A DNA stretch of 64,000 nucleotides from Legionella geestiana (GTDB lineage: Bacteria > Pseudomonadota > Gammaproteobacteria > Legionellales > Legionellaceae), in the NCBI RefSeq assembly GCF_004571195.1, contig NZ_CP038271.1, positions 2,289,001 through 2,353,000 of the forward strand, in the 5' to 3' direction. Below the pieces are notes generated by a model. The model saw only the letters and a program-made list of their open reading frames with translations, was not told the origin of the DNA and did not search any database. Both the position numbers and the translations under genes were made by a program. This document shows positions 28,809 through 40,489 of this stretch, one piece after another; position 1 is the stretch's first letter; each line of letters begins with the position of its first letter.

Positions 28809-30013
28809 CCTGTAGAGGCGGCTTTTCTGAAGGCTACGCCATCACTTAAGCAAAGCGCCATGAAGAGAATGAAAAAGTAGCCTGAACCTGAATAGAGCAG
28901 CAGTGAGTCGCTCAGGTTGCCGACAAGAAACGGCAGCAGTACTGCAAGCCCCATCGCTGAAAGATGCGGCAGGCGCAGGCATTCAACAAGCAGACTGATA
29001 AAGAAAAAAGCGAGCAGGAGCAGCCCGGGTATCCCGAACTCTGCGGCCACGAGCCAGTACTGACTGTGCGGTTCAAGACGGGTTCTCCCCCATGCCGGAA
29101 TCGGGTCGTCTTTTTCAAAACGGTCAGCATAACCGCCACTTCCATGCCCTGTCAGTGGACGTTCCTTAAACAGTGACCAGGCATACTGATGAAACTGGAT
29201 GCGAAAACCCACAGACGTATTTTTTTTCTGCTGATAATGCTGCACTTCGTGTACCAGTTGTTTAACGTGATACTGCATGGAAGGGCTCAGCGCATAACTT
29301 GCCACGGCAAGCAGGCAGACGCTCAGCGCCGGTATAATCACGCGCCTGCCAGGAAACGCCACAAACACGAGCAGCAGCATCAGAAAAAGAAAACTGAGGT
29401 AGGCCATGCGCCCACCCGCGATAAAAAATGTCTGATAACCAAAAAGCGCTATCAGTAAAAGGTAGCAGGGACGCTTCCAGCCATGGCTGTGGATGGCATA
29501 CCAGCCGGCGACAAAGGCAGCAAACCCCATCATCATGCCGGTCATGATGTGGTTTCGAAAGACAAAATCCGGGCGTACCGGCAGCGAAAGCACAAAGTGC
29601 ACGGTTTGAAACACTGAAAGTGCTGCAGTAAGCGTCATCGCCAGCAAAAAGGCATGCAGGCAGAGGTTTCGACTGCGGGTATCACGAAAACCCGCCACCA
29701 GTATCGGCAGGTAGAGGAGCTTACTGTATTTTTCAAGCACAAGCCCGCGCAACGACCAGGAGGCGCTGCTCCAAAAGCAGGCAATAAAACTAAAGCCAAA
29801 GAGCAGGATGGCGGCTTTGCACCAGGGCTTTTGCCAGAGCGTTCTGAGCATTTCCCTGTTGGCGGGAACAAGCATAATCGTGATGAGTGTCAACGCCAGC
29901 ACAATGCTTTTAGCCGTTGAGCTCACAGGGATGGTGAAAGCACTTGCCGCAAGCAGCCACGGGGTGGATGTTTCAGCAAAAAGAGATACTCGGTCCTTGA
30001 GATGTGTCGTCAT
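28805..30013 (-). CDS. O-antigen ligase family protein (WaaL/Wzy_C-like)
   Basis: 402 residues with about ten to twelve hydrophobic helices and a large periplasmic loop in the C-terminal half, where the motif GHGSGGYADRF occurs, as in the Wzy_C/O-antigen ligase family. It would join polysaccharide to lipid A-core in the periplasmic leaflet. Overlaps the upstream glycosyltransferase gene by 4 nt, consistent with a lipopolysaccharide operon. Ligase and polymerase cannot be told apart by sequence alone. Confidence 0.8.
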   Translation of the reverse strand: MTTHLKDRVSLFAETSTPWLLAASAFTIPVSSTAKSIVLALTLITIMLVPANREMLRTLWQKPWCKAAILLFGFSFIACFWSSASWSLRGLVLEKYSKLLYLPILVAGFRDTRSRNLCLHAFLLAMTLTAALSVFQTVHFVLSLPVRPDFVFRNHIMTGMMMGFAAFVAGWYAIHSHGWKRPCYLLLIALFGYQTFFIAGGRMAYLSFLFLMLLLVFVAFPGRRVIIPALSVCLLAVASYALSPSMQYHVKQLVHEVQHYQQKKNTSVGFRIQFHQYAWSLFKERPLTGHGSGGYADRFEKDDPIPAWGRTRLEPHSQYWLVAAEFGIPGLLLLAFFFISLLVECLRLPHLSAMGLAVLLPFLVGNLSDSLLLYSGSGYFFILFMALCLSDGVAFRKAASTG

Positions 30014-30756
30014 AGCGTGTCCATGTCTGGGTAAAATTGTTTGATACCACGGTAGAAGGTGCCCTGTGCGCTCAGCACCGCAAAGAGAAAACCGGTGCGC
30101 CCGTCAAGAAAGCCACCCTGCACCACATAACAGCGAAAAAACATCCATAAGGTACCTCCGATGGTGCGCAGCATGCTCGCGTGCATCCCCTTTTCCCGCC
30201 GGATAGCGGCGGTTGAGGACGAGTAGCGGTTCATTTTGGCAATGGCATGTGAGACATCGCGAAACGATATGTGCTCAATCGGTACCTGTAGCTGGCCAAT
30301 GCGCGCGCCTTTTGGAAGGCAGATTTTCTCATGTACGCGTGCATTGCTGAAATGCGCGCCTTTTCGGCGAAACAGGCGGATATGGCGGCTGGGGCTTGAA
30401 CAGTGGGGAACAGTTTTACCCTGAAAGTGCATGCGTATCGGCACGCGCCAGCCATCATGGGTGTTATCGGCCAAAACGCGGCGAATGACATCGGCAAGCT
30501 CCGGTTCTACCCATTCATCGGCATCGAGGTTCAGTACCCACTCACCGGTGGTTTTTTCCAGCGCGCGTTGCTTTTGTATGCCATAACCCTGCCAGTCGGT
30601 ACAGAAAACCTTATCCGTATACTGGCGCGCGATGGCCACGGTATTGTCATCGCTGCCGGAGTCAAGAACAACAATTTCATCCGCGAATTGAACCGAGGAC
30701 AAGCAGCGCGCAAGCGTTGCTTCCTCGTTTTTGGCAATGACAATAACACTCAACAT
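30010..30756 (-). CDS. Family 2 glycosyltransferase, WaaE/KdtX-like
   Basis: 248 residues from ATG 30756 (GTG 30768 is the alternative). GT-A fold: MLSVIVIAKNEEATLARCL, VLDSGSDDNTVAIA, and the metal-binding NLDADEWVEPEL. QGYGIQKQRALE is characteristic of the LPS-core beta-1,4-glucosyltransferase WaaE/KdtX group. Translationally coupled to the O-antigen ligase gene. Confidence 0.82.
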   Translation of the reverse strand: MLSVIVIAKNEEATLARCLSSVQFADEIVVLDSGSDDNTVAIARQYTDKVFCTDWQGYGIQKQRALEKTTGEWVLNLDADEWVEPELADVIRRVLADNTHDGWRVPIRMHFQGKTVPHCSSPSRHIRLFRRKGAHFSNARVHEKICLPKGARIGQLQVPIEHISFRDVSHAIAKMNRYSSSTAAIRREKGMHASMLRTIGGTLWMFFRCYVVQGGFLDGRTGFLFAVLSAQGTFYRGIKQFYPDMDTL

Positions 30757-30886
30757 ATCGATAAACACCCGAACAAGGTGCCGCTATAGTATCCTGGTGG
30801 ACCGTTTGGGTCTAGCCCGCTTTTGCCCCACGGTTGATGCGCAAACTTTTTAAAAAACCCGCGGGAGGGTATACTCCTGCTTTTAG

Positions 30887-32926
<2,040 letters not shown>

Positions 32927-33017
32927 GGCTCTCGTATCAAAATTCGGAGGTAGCGCCTGATGCCTGGCTTCGCTGCACTCAACTTTCAAATAAAGCATTG
33001 TAATTAATAGGCTTTTT

Positions 33018-33290
33018 GGTAGGCTGGGCTGAGCGTAGCGAAGCCCGGCATGGGGTATCCCCAAAGGCAGGATGTTTTTTTTCGCGCATCCTGTCCCGCT
33101 ACGGTATTTTATAGATAAAACAACTACTTATCGGTAGGCTGGGTTGAGCGCAGCGAAGCCTGGCATTGGGTGTGGCCGTTGGTCGGATGTCTGTTTAGGC
33201 ATCCCTCCCGCGCTTGTCAGCGCAGGCTACGGGGTTTTATTGATAAAACAACTACTTATCGGTAGGCCGGGCTGTACTCAGCCGGGCCTG
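33018..33290. repeat. Tandem array of GGTAGGCTGGG repeats
   Basis: Three units begin at 33018, 33133 and 33261 (spacing 115 and 128 bp). Each starts GGTAGGCYGGG; the first two continue TGAGCGYAGCGAAGCCYGGCAT, and end with GATAAAACAACTACTTATC; the third is truncated to an inverted GGCCGGGCTG/CAGCCGGGCC. The GTAGGCTGGG...AGCGAAGCCC core is a dispersed intergenic repeat seen in many proteobacteria. It fills the gap between fadH and the 3' end of parE. Confidence 0.85.
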
Positions 33291-33295
33291 CCATA

Positions 33296-35194
<1,899 letters not shown>

Positions 35195-35256
35195 TCACTA
35201 TTGGGGAAGAGTAACATAGATGGCGTCAATCCTTCAAAATCCATCTTACTCAGGCG

Positions 35257-35284
35257 TTTGCAGCCATATTATGGAATGAGGACA
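35257..35284 (+). repeat. Solo end of a MITE-like repeat
   Basis: TTTGCAGCCATATTATGG followed by AATGAGGACA is an exact inverted match to 36243-36270 and a near match to 60188-60211. The opposite terminal repeat seen in the full copies is missing here. Confidence 0.8.
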
Positions 35285-35350
35285 GGCCCTGGTATTTTAC
35301 AGGATTTTCTGCGAGGATGGCGGGCACTTGACTGACGGGTATTCTGAAAG

Positions 35351-36025
35351 ATGATGAAAGGATGCAAAAGGTGCTTCATACTGCTGTTGCTGGTCGGGAG
35401 TATTTCAGCCGTTGCCGCAGAGCGTCGAGAGGGACTTTGGGGGCTAATTTCATTTTTCGGGAGCACGTCTGCATGGCTGTATGATTTACAGTTGCAGCCG
35501 CGTTATATCGGGGGAAGCGCTGATGTTAACCAGTCGCTTGTGAACCTTGGTGCTGGCAGGGCTCTTTCCGCGCCGTGGCAGGCATGGGCAGGATTGACCC
35601 TGCAGCAGACCGACCAGGATGCACCGACGGTTGCGCGCGAGTACCGATTGTGGGAAGAACTTGACTATCGCTTTCAACGACTGCCTTTTGAGGTAGTGGT
35701 GCGTTCACGGCTTGAGGAACGCCGGGCAGAAGGGTACACGAGCGTGTCAAACCGCCTGCGGGAGCGTGTCCTTATCACCCGCTTTCTGAACGACAACTGG
35801 CGTCTGGTGATATTTAATGAATTTTTTTTCAACTTAAACCAGGTCCCGTGGATTACGACCCCGACGTTCGATCAGAACCGAACCTTCATGGGGATGGAAT
35901 ACCAGCTGACGCGCAGTATTCGTGCTGGTAGCGGCTATCTCTGGCGTTATCTCCCAACGACACCGTCCCAGACCGACAATATTCTGATGTTGACCCTGCT
36001 GGTAAATATAGACATGCTTAATTAG
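35351..36025 (+). CDS. DUF2490 family exported protein
   Basis: 224 residues. A signal peptide (KRCFILLLLVGSISAVAA) is followed by alternating amphipathic strands rich in aromatic residues, for example LDYRFQRLPFEVVVRSRLEERR, typical of DUF2490 outer-membrane beta-barrel-like proteins. The protein ends LVNIDMLN. ATG 35351 or ATG 35354 could start it; no strong ribosome site. Function unknown; probably in the outer membrane. Confidence 0.8.
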   Translation: MMKGCKRCFILLLLVGSISAVAAERREGLWGLISFFGSTSAWLYDLQLQPRYIGGSADVNQSLVNLGAGRALSAPWQAWAGLTLQQTDQDAPTVAREYRLWEELDYRFQRLPFEVVVRSRLEERRAEGYTSVSNRLRERVLITRFLNDNWRLVIFNEFFFNLNQVPWITTPTFDQNRTFMGMEYQLTRSIRAGSGYLWRYLPTTPSQTDNILMLTLLVNIDMLN

Positions 36026-36041
36026 CCTCAAAAAAGTCAGT

Positions 36042-36070
36042 TTGAATAAAATACAGGCCTTACCTATACT
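36042..36070 (+). promoter_or_regulatory. Sigma-70 promoter of the small lipoprotein gene
   Basis: TTGAAT at 36042-36047 and TATACT at 36065-36070 are separated by exactly 17 bp, close to consensus. Transcription from about 36077 would give a leader of 24 nt containing AAGGA. Confidence 0.75.
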
Positions 36071-36100
36071 GTAGATGACCTTATTTGCAAGGATGCCTGT

Positions 36101-36238
36101 ATGAAAAAGTTCCTGCTTGCCGCAAGTCTTTGCGTATCGGTGTTACTGGTATCGGGATGTGGATGCATGGGCAGTTCGTGCTCGGGATGCTGCACGCCAC
36201 CACCTTCAAACTGCTGTGGAAATTCAGACTGGTATTAG
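36101..36238 (+). CDS. 45-residue Cys-rich lipoprotein
   Basis: The frame encodes MKKFLLAASLCVSVLLVSGC and then a tail of 25 residues containing seven further cysteines (CMGSSCSGCC, SNCCGN), ending in DWY. VSGC is a lipobox, so Cys20 should be lipidated after Sec export. AAGGA lies 8 nt before the ATG and a near-consensus promoter lies upstream. No stop-free alternative overlaps it. Unknown family; the CxC/CC pattern could bind metal or form disulfides. It lies between MITE-like repeats. Confidence 0.7.
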   Translation: MKKFLLAASLCVSVLLVSGCGCMGSSCSGCCTPPPSNCCGNSDWY

Positions 36239-36242
36239 GGCG

Positions 36243-36392
36243 TGTCCTCATTCCATAATATGGCTGCAAATGCGGCGTTTTGGTGTCATTGTGCGCTTAA
36301 GCTCGTTAAATAGAGCCCACTATTCGCCTCACTCAAGCGCACAATGCCCCTCAAACCGCCACATTTTCGCTTCACATCATGAAATGATGACA
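36243..36392. repeat. MITE-like element, 150 bp
   Basis: Terminal inverted repeats of 20 bp (TGTCCTCATTCCATAATATG at 36243-36262; complement of TGTCATCATTTCATGATGTG at 36373-36392; 16 of 20 match) enclose a long imperfect hairpin whose arms share CATTGTGCGCTT and AAGCGCACAATG, with an inner AATAG/CTATT stem. A 60-bp relative is at 60152. It encodes nothing. Confidence 0.75.
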
Positions 36393-36410
36393 CCCCCCGG
36401 GCGTGTCATC
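36386..36410 (-). terminator. Hairpin downstream of the diguanylate cyclase gene
   Basis: GATGACAC at 36386-36393 and GTGTCATC at 36403-36410 form a perfect 8-bp stem with a GC-rich loop, 18 nt beyond the stop codon on the minus strand. Only a weak T-rich tail follows. Confidence 0.45.
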
Positions 36411-36427
36411 GATTAATCGACCGTATT

Positions 36428-37576
36428 TCAAATCGCTTTCAACATAATCTGGTCTTTGCCGTGCTCTTTGGCACGGTAAAGCATTTCATCCGCTGCTGAA
36501 ACGAGGGTATTGATGTTGCTCTCGGAACCAGCGATGGCATGGATTATACCAATGCTGAGCGTGACTTCAGGATGGGGATTTTCGCGGGTGAACTGCTGGC
36601 GTATATGCTCCGCCAGCGACTGGACTTCCTGCAGCGGCATATCACCAAGAATCACCGCGAATTCATCACCCCCAAGACGCACTACAAGGTCTGTCGAGCG
36701 GCGCATGGTTTTTTTAAGCAGATTAGCGACAAAAATCAGATAATTATCGCCGTAAGGATGGCCAAAAGTGTCGTTGATGTATTTGAAATTATCGATATCA
36801 AGAAGCATTAAATTTAAAGGAAAACCACCTCGGCGAGCGCGTGCGAGTTCTCCTGGCAGTGTTCTGTCAAAATAGCGGCGGTTATGGAGTGACGTCAGCG
36901 GGTCGGTAATGGAGAGCAGGCGCACTTCCTGGTTTGAGGCTTCTAGTTTTTTATTGGATACCGCAAGCTCAAAAATCAGCTCATCTTTTTGGCTGCTCAA
37001 GCGGAAAAGCTTTCGAAACAACTGCGTGTTAATGCGTGCCACGATAAAAATCATGCCGGCAAAAAGCAGGATAAGCGTCGCAATAATGGCATTATGCATC
37101 TGCATAAGGGCATAGTTGTAGAGAATGGCGGGTGCGAATATGGGCACAAGAAACGCGATGTAGGCCGGCAGTGACATTGATAATGATACGAGCCCCGCGG
37201 TTGATACCCCACCGAGCACCAGCAGGAGTATGGCTTCATCAACCCCTTTGGCGATTGGCATGAAAATAAAATAACTCGTCCCCCACATGGCACCACTTAA
37301 AAATGCGAGTATGTTGAAAATCAAGGCGGTGGCGTTAAGGTGGTTGCGATACAAGCCATGACGAATGCCATAGAATGCATAACCCATGCGCAGGATGCTT
37401 AAGGCTGTCAAAGCAAGAAACCATGGCAGCAGAGCGTTCGGCTCTGCGCCACGCAGATAAAGCTCGAAACACAAAATACCTGCCACAAGAATGTTAAAAG
37501 GCATGGCCCCGAGAGTATTTTGCAGCAACAGCAACTGTACTTCACTTTCAAACGGCAGGCGATGTACCTTTGACAT
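36428..37576 (-). CDS. Diguanylate cyclase with N-terminal membrane domain
   Basis: 382 residues. About five to six transmembrane helices occupy the first 190 residues, then a short coiled linker (LAVSNKKLEASNQEVRLL) and a GGDEF domain. The active site is intact (RLGGDEFAVI) and the inhibitory RxxD site (RSTD) stands five residues upstream, so product feedback is expected. It makes cyclic di-GMP at the inner membrane. The input domain resembles no named MASE type that I can assign. Monocistronic. Confidence 0.9.
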   Translation of the reverse strand: MSKVHRLPFESEVQLLLLQNTLGAMPFNILVAGILCFELYLRGAEPNALLPWFLALTALSILRMGYAFYGIRHGLYRNHLNATALIFNILAFLSGAMWGTSYFIFMPIAKGVDEAILLLVLGGVSTAGLVSLSMSLPAYIAFLVPIFAPAILYNYALMQMHNAIIATLILLFAGMIFIVARINTQLFRKLFRLSSQKDELIFELAVSNKKLEASNQEVRLLSITDPLTSLHNRRYFDRTLPGELARARRGGFPLNLMLLDIDNFKYINDTFGHPYGDNYLIFVANLLKKTMRRSTDLVVRLGGDEFAVILGDMPLQEVQSLAEHIRQQFTRENPHPEVTLSIGIIHAIAGSESNINTLVSAADEMLYRAKEHGKDQIMLKAI

Positions 37577-37630
37577 GTCGGAGTCCGGTTCGTGGTTGCA
37601 GGCAAGCTCATGCCTTTTCAGAAGTATAGA

Positions 37631-38434
37631 TCAATTGCTCCGCTGATGTCTCTCTTCTGGTCTGTGAGGACGATGTATGGTCGCAAGGCCTGCTTTTTTG
37701 AGTCCTTTAAGGTAAAACCAGCCAAGGTCAAACTCACCGGGGCGTGATGAGAATCGTGCGCTGGCCGGGGCGTGGTGATGATTGTTATGCAATTCCTCGC
37801 CAACGACCATAATTCCCCAGGGGAGAATATTGCGGGAGTTGTCCGACGTTTCAAAATTGCGATACCCAAAATGGTGTCCAAGACCATTAATGACGCTTGC
37901 CTGCAGCACAATCTGTCCCATCATCTGACAGAGCCAGACCGGTATGGCCCAGAGACCGATAAGTGCGGTCAGTACTACCAGCAGTATAATCGGTCCGACG
38001 GTGGCACAGGGGGTATAGAAGCGTTTTTCGAGAACATCGTTATTACTAACGTAGCCGTACTTACGAATGATTTCAGAGGTTTTTGCGCGGTCATAAAGTT
38101 CAATCCCAGAGAGGAAAAGGGCTTTTAGACCGTGTCTAACCGGGCTGTGAGGGTCGCTTTCACCATCGGGGTCCTGGTGATGGGCACGGTGGATGGCGAC
38201 CCATTCGGCGCGAACGGTACCTGTCGCAATCCAGAGCCAGAAGCGGAAAAGGTGCGTGATAATCGGATGATAGGTGACTGCGCGGTGCGTTTCCGAGCGG
38301 TGCAGATAGAGAGAGGCGGTAATCATCGACAGGTGAATGCTCAGAAAGAGATACGCGGCAATCATCCATGGGTTTGCGCCGAGGATTCCCGTATGCAGGA
38401 AGGGCCAGAAAAAAGCGAGTGTCCAGACGGCCAC
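37631..38434 (-). CDS. Membrane acyl-CoA/fatty acid desaturase domain (joined to the upstream sterol-desaturase frame)
   Basis: Di-iron desaturase with the three His boxes HRSETH, HRAHH and HNNHHH plus four hydrophobic segments: the delta-9 acyl desaturase fold. The usable GTG at 38434 falls inside a hydrophobic helix, and the same frame stays open with no ATG, GTG or TTG back to the A7 run at 38664-38670. There it continues the C-terminus of the sterol-desaturase-like gene (KNCTYNFASVLTLWDWLSN). So this part is probably translated as the second half of a fusion protein, or is the 3' portion of a frameshifted gene. Introduces double bonds in membrane lipids. Confidence 0.75.
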   Translation of the reverse strand: MAVWTLAFFWPFLHTGILGANPWMIAAYLFLSIHLSMITASLYLHRSETHRAVTYHPIITHLFRFWLWIATGTVRAEWVAIHRAHHQDPDGESDPHSPVRHGLKALFLSGIELYDRAKTSEIIRKYGYVSNNDVLEKRFYTPCATVGPIILLVVLTALIGLWAIPVWLCQMMGQIVLQASVINGLGHHFGYRNFETSDNSRNILPWGIMVVGEELHNNHHHAPASARFSSRPGEFDLGWFYLKGLKKAGLATIHRPHRPEERHQRSN

Positions 38435-38601
38435 AAAAAAACCGACAACGAGCAGCGTGTAATTTGAGTAAATAAAATTCAGACGGCGTAGTTTGCTGGC
38501 CAGAAACTCTGGAATAAGCAGGTTACTGAGCTTGCCATAATCGGTCAGGGAATCGATGCCTGTCTCAAGTTTTTCAATGTCGGCGCGCTCAAGAACCGGC
38601 T

Positions 38602-39282
38602 CTATGCGGCGGTTGCTGAGCCAGTCCCAGAGGGTGAGTACTGATGCAAAATTATACGTGCAGTTTTTTTCGTGTGGTGAAGCAAATGATAACGCGGTGT
38701 CGTGACGACAAAGCTCAGTGCCTTGTCCAGTTGTTTGGGAATACGGATGTTGCAGTGCTCCCAGAAACTAAACAGTGCATGAAGGAAGTCTACGACATAC
38801 AGTACCAGAAAATAGGGTCCAAAGAGAAAAATGCAACTGACTTTATAAATATTTATCCCTAGATATTCAAAAGGATGCAGCCTGTAGGCGGTAGTGAGGT
38901 TTGGTGATGTTTCCGAGTGGTGGATTTTATGAAACTGCCAGAGAAAATCCGATGCATGCGCAAATCGATGGTAGGTATACAGTATAAGATCAGACACAAT
39001 AAACCATACAACGAAGGCCACCCACATCGGAGCATCCATCCAGTGGAGCAGCCCAATTTGATAATGCTGTACATAAAGGGCGGCACCAAGCGTGCTTATG
39101 GGGTAGGTGACCAGCATGTTGATAAGGCCGAGCTGCCAGTTGGTAACCCTTCGGCGCTTCATGCCTTTCTTACCCAGATGGTGAAGGGTGAAGCAGTACT
39201 CAAGTCCAATCATCACAAGAAGAACAAGAAAAAATACCAGCGTTCTGGAAACACTAAAAAATTCAAAGTCAAAGTTATCCAT
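38602..39282 (-). CDS. Sterol desaturase/fatty acid hydroxylase domain protein, frameshifted 3' end
   Basis: From ATG 39282 (AGGTG 6 nt upstream). Four hydrophobic helices and the His motifs HRFAH, HKIHHSE and HLLHHT of the fatty acid hydroxylase superfamily are present. The conserved end of the domain (N-F-x-S-V-L-x-LWDWL) is in the -1 frame, after the A7 run at 38664-38670; in the 0 frame the protein ends 22 residues later in unrelated sequence. One A restored would join it to the desaturase at 37631, giving a protein of about 550 residues. Sequencing error, recent mutation or programmed slippage cannot be separated here. Confidence 0.75.
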   Translation of the reverse strand: MDNFDFEFFSVSRTLVFFLVLLVMIGLEYCFTLHHLGKKGMKRRRVTNWQLGLINMLVTYPISTLGAALYVQHYQIGLLHWMDAPMWVAFVVWFIVSDLILYTYHRFAHASDFLWQFHKIHHSETSPNLTTAYRLHPFEYLGINIYKVSCIFLFGPYFLVLYVVDFLHALFSFWEHCNIRIPKQLDKALSFVVTTPRYHLLHHTKKTARIILHQYSPSGTGSATAA

Positions 39283-39472
39283 AATAACACCTGATTTACG
39301 AATTGAGTTTAAGGCTGAAGCAGTCCGTTGCACCGCATATATGCCCACACATTTTTCATTATAGTTAAAATTTACACATATGCGCTTCGGTGTAAAAAAT
39401 TTTAGCGAGGGTTGCAATGTTCGACGGGTTTGTTACATTCCTTACTTTTGGCAGGATTTTAAGGAAGCAGGC

Positions 39473-40447
39473 ATGCAGCACTATCCGGTTCCCGTATTGT
39501 CGGACAGAGAATTACCGCGTGCAGCGCCTGATGGCGCATTGCCGGTGGGAGTTGTAATGCTTGATGCATCGGGGCAGGTAATGACCCATAATGCGCTCGC
39601 GGAACGCTTAATCAGCGGGCTTTATTCAGGCGCGCCGTGGAGAGAAGTGCAGGCGCAGTCCCTGATACCGCTGCCAGGCGATGGCTGTGAATTCTCGACG
39701 CTCGACGGAAGTCTGGTGCGCGTGAGTGCCATGCGGCATCAAAGTGGCGAAGAAACCCTCGTACTGACGCCGCTTTCTTTAAATCGCGCGGAATATACGC
39801 GTAATCAGCGGCTGCAAAAGCTCGGCGAACAGCTTGCCGGACTCATGCATCAGCTGCGCACCCCTCTGACTGGCGCCATTTTCAGTGCCGCGCAACTGCG
39901 AGGCGCCGATACCGCGGGTGTGTTGCGCATCCATGCGCGACTTCAGGCTTGTCTGCTGAGCCTGCATCAGCAGATTGAGGATACTCTGCGTTTTGCCAGA
40001 GGCGAAGCTTTGGTGCGGGAGGCCGTGTCGCTTGAAGACCTTTCTCAGCATGTCAAAGCCCTTGTTGAGCCAGAGGCTTTGCTTAAAGGCGCTGTAATCC
40101 GGGTGGAGCAGATGGCAAAGGGTGCCTCTGCATCACTTGCGCTGGAGTCTTTCTCTGGCGCGATAGCCAATCTTGTGAAAAATGCGCTCGAGGCGAATGC
40201 CCGTGAAATTGTCCTGACCTTTGAGCAGACGGCGCAATATGCCTGTATCGTAAAGGTTCAGGACAACGGTGACGGGATGCCACAAGCCGTGCGCAATCAG
40301 GCATTTACGCCCTTTTTCACTACGCGTGCCAACGGAACGGGGCTTGGTCTTGCACTGGTTCAGGCGGTCGTTGAGGCGCATGGTGGTTTTTGTGCCATTG
40401 AGACTGATTCTCGTCAGGGGACTTGTATCATCGTTAAAATCCCGTAA
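39473..40447 (+). CDS. fleS: Sensor histidine kinase, FleS/FlrB-like
   Basis: 324 residues from ATG 39473 (AAGGAAG upstream; the frame is open to 39380). A short PAS-like N-terminal part is followed by an H box LMHQLRTPLTGA with the phospho-accepting His, then N box NLVKNALEANA, G1 DNGDGMP and G2 GTGLGLALVQAVVEAHGG. No transmembrane segments, so a cytosolic kinase as FleS. The next gene encodes its NtrC-type partner. Controls flagellar class genes in Legionella and Pseudomonas. Confidence 0.85.
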   Translation: MQHYPVPVLSDRELPRAAPDGALPVGVVMLDASGQVMTHNALAERLISGLYSGAPWREVQAQSLIPLPGDGCEFSTLDGSLVRVSAMRHQSGEETLVLTPLSLNRAEYTRNQRLQKLGEQLAGLMHQLRTPLTGAIFSAAQLRGADTAGVLRIHARLQACLLSLHQQIEDTLRFARGEALVREAVSLEDLSQHVKALVEPEALLKGAVIRVEQMAKGASASLALESFSGAIANLVKNALEANAREIVLTFEQTAQYACIVKVQDNGDGMPQAVRNQAFTPFFTTRANGTGLGLALVQAVVEAHGGFCAIETDSRQGTCIIVKIP

Positions 40448-40489
40448 TGATAGAAGGTGCGGGTTTGAACAGAGAAGAAGGGAAAAGGC

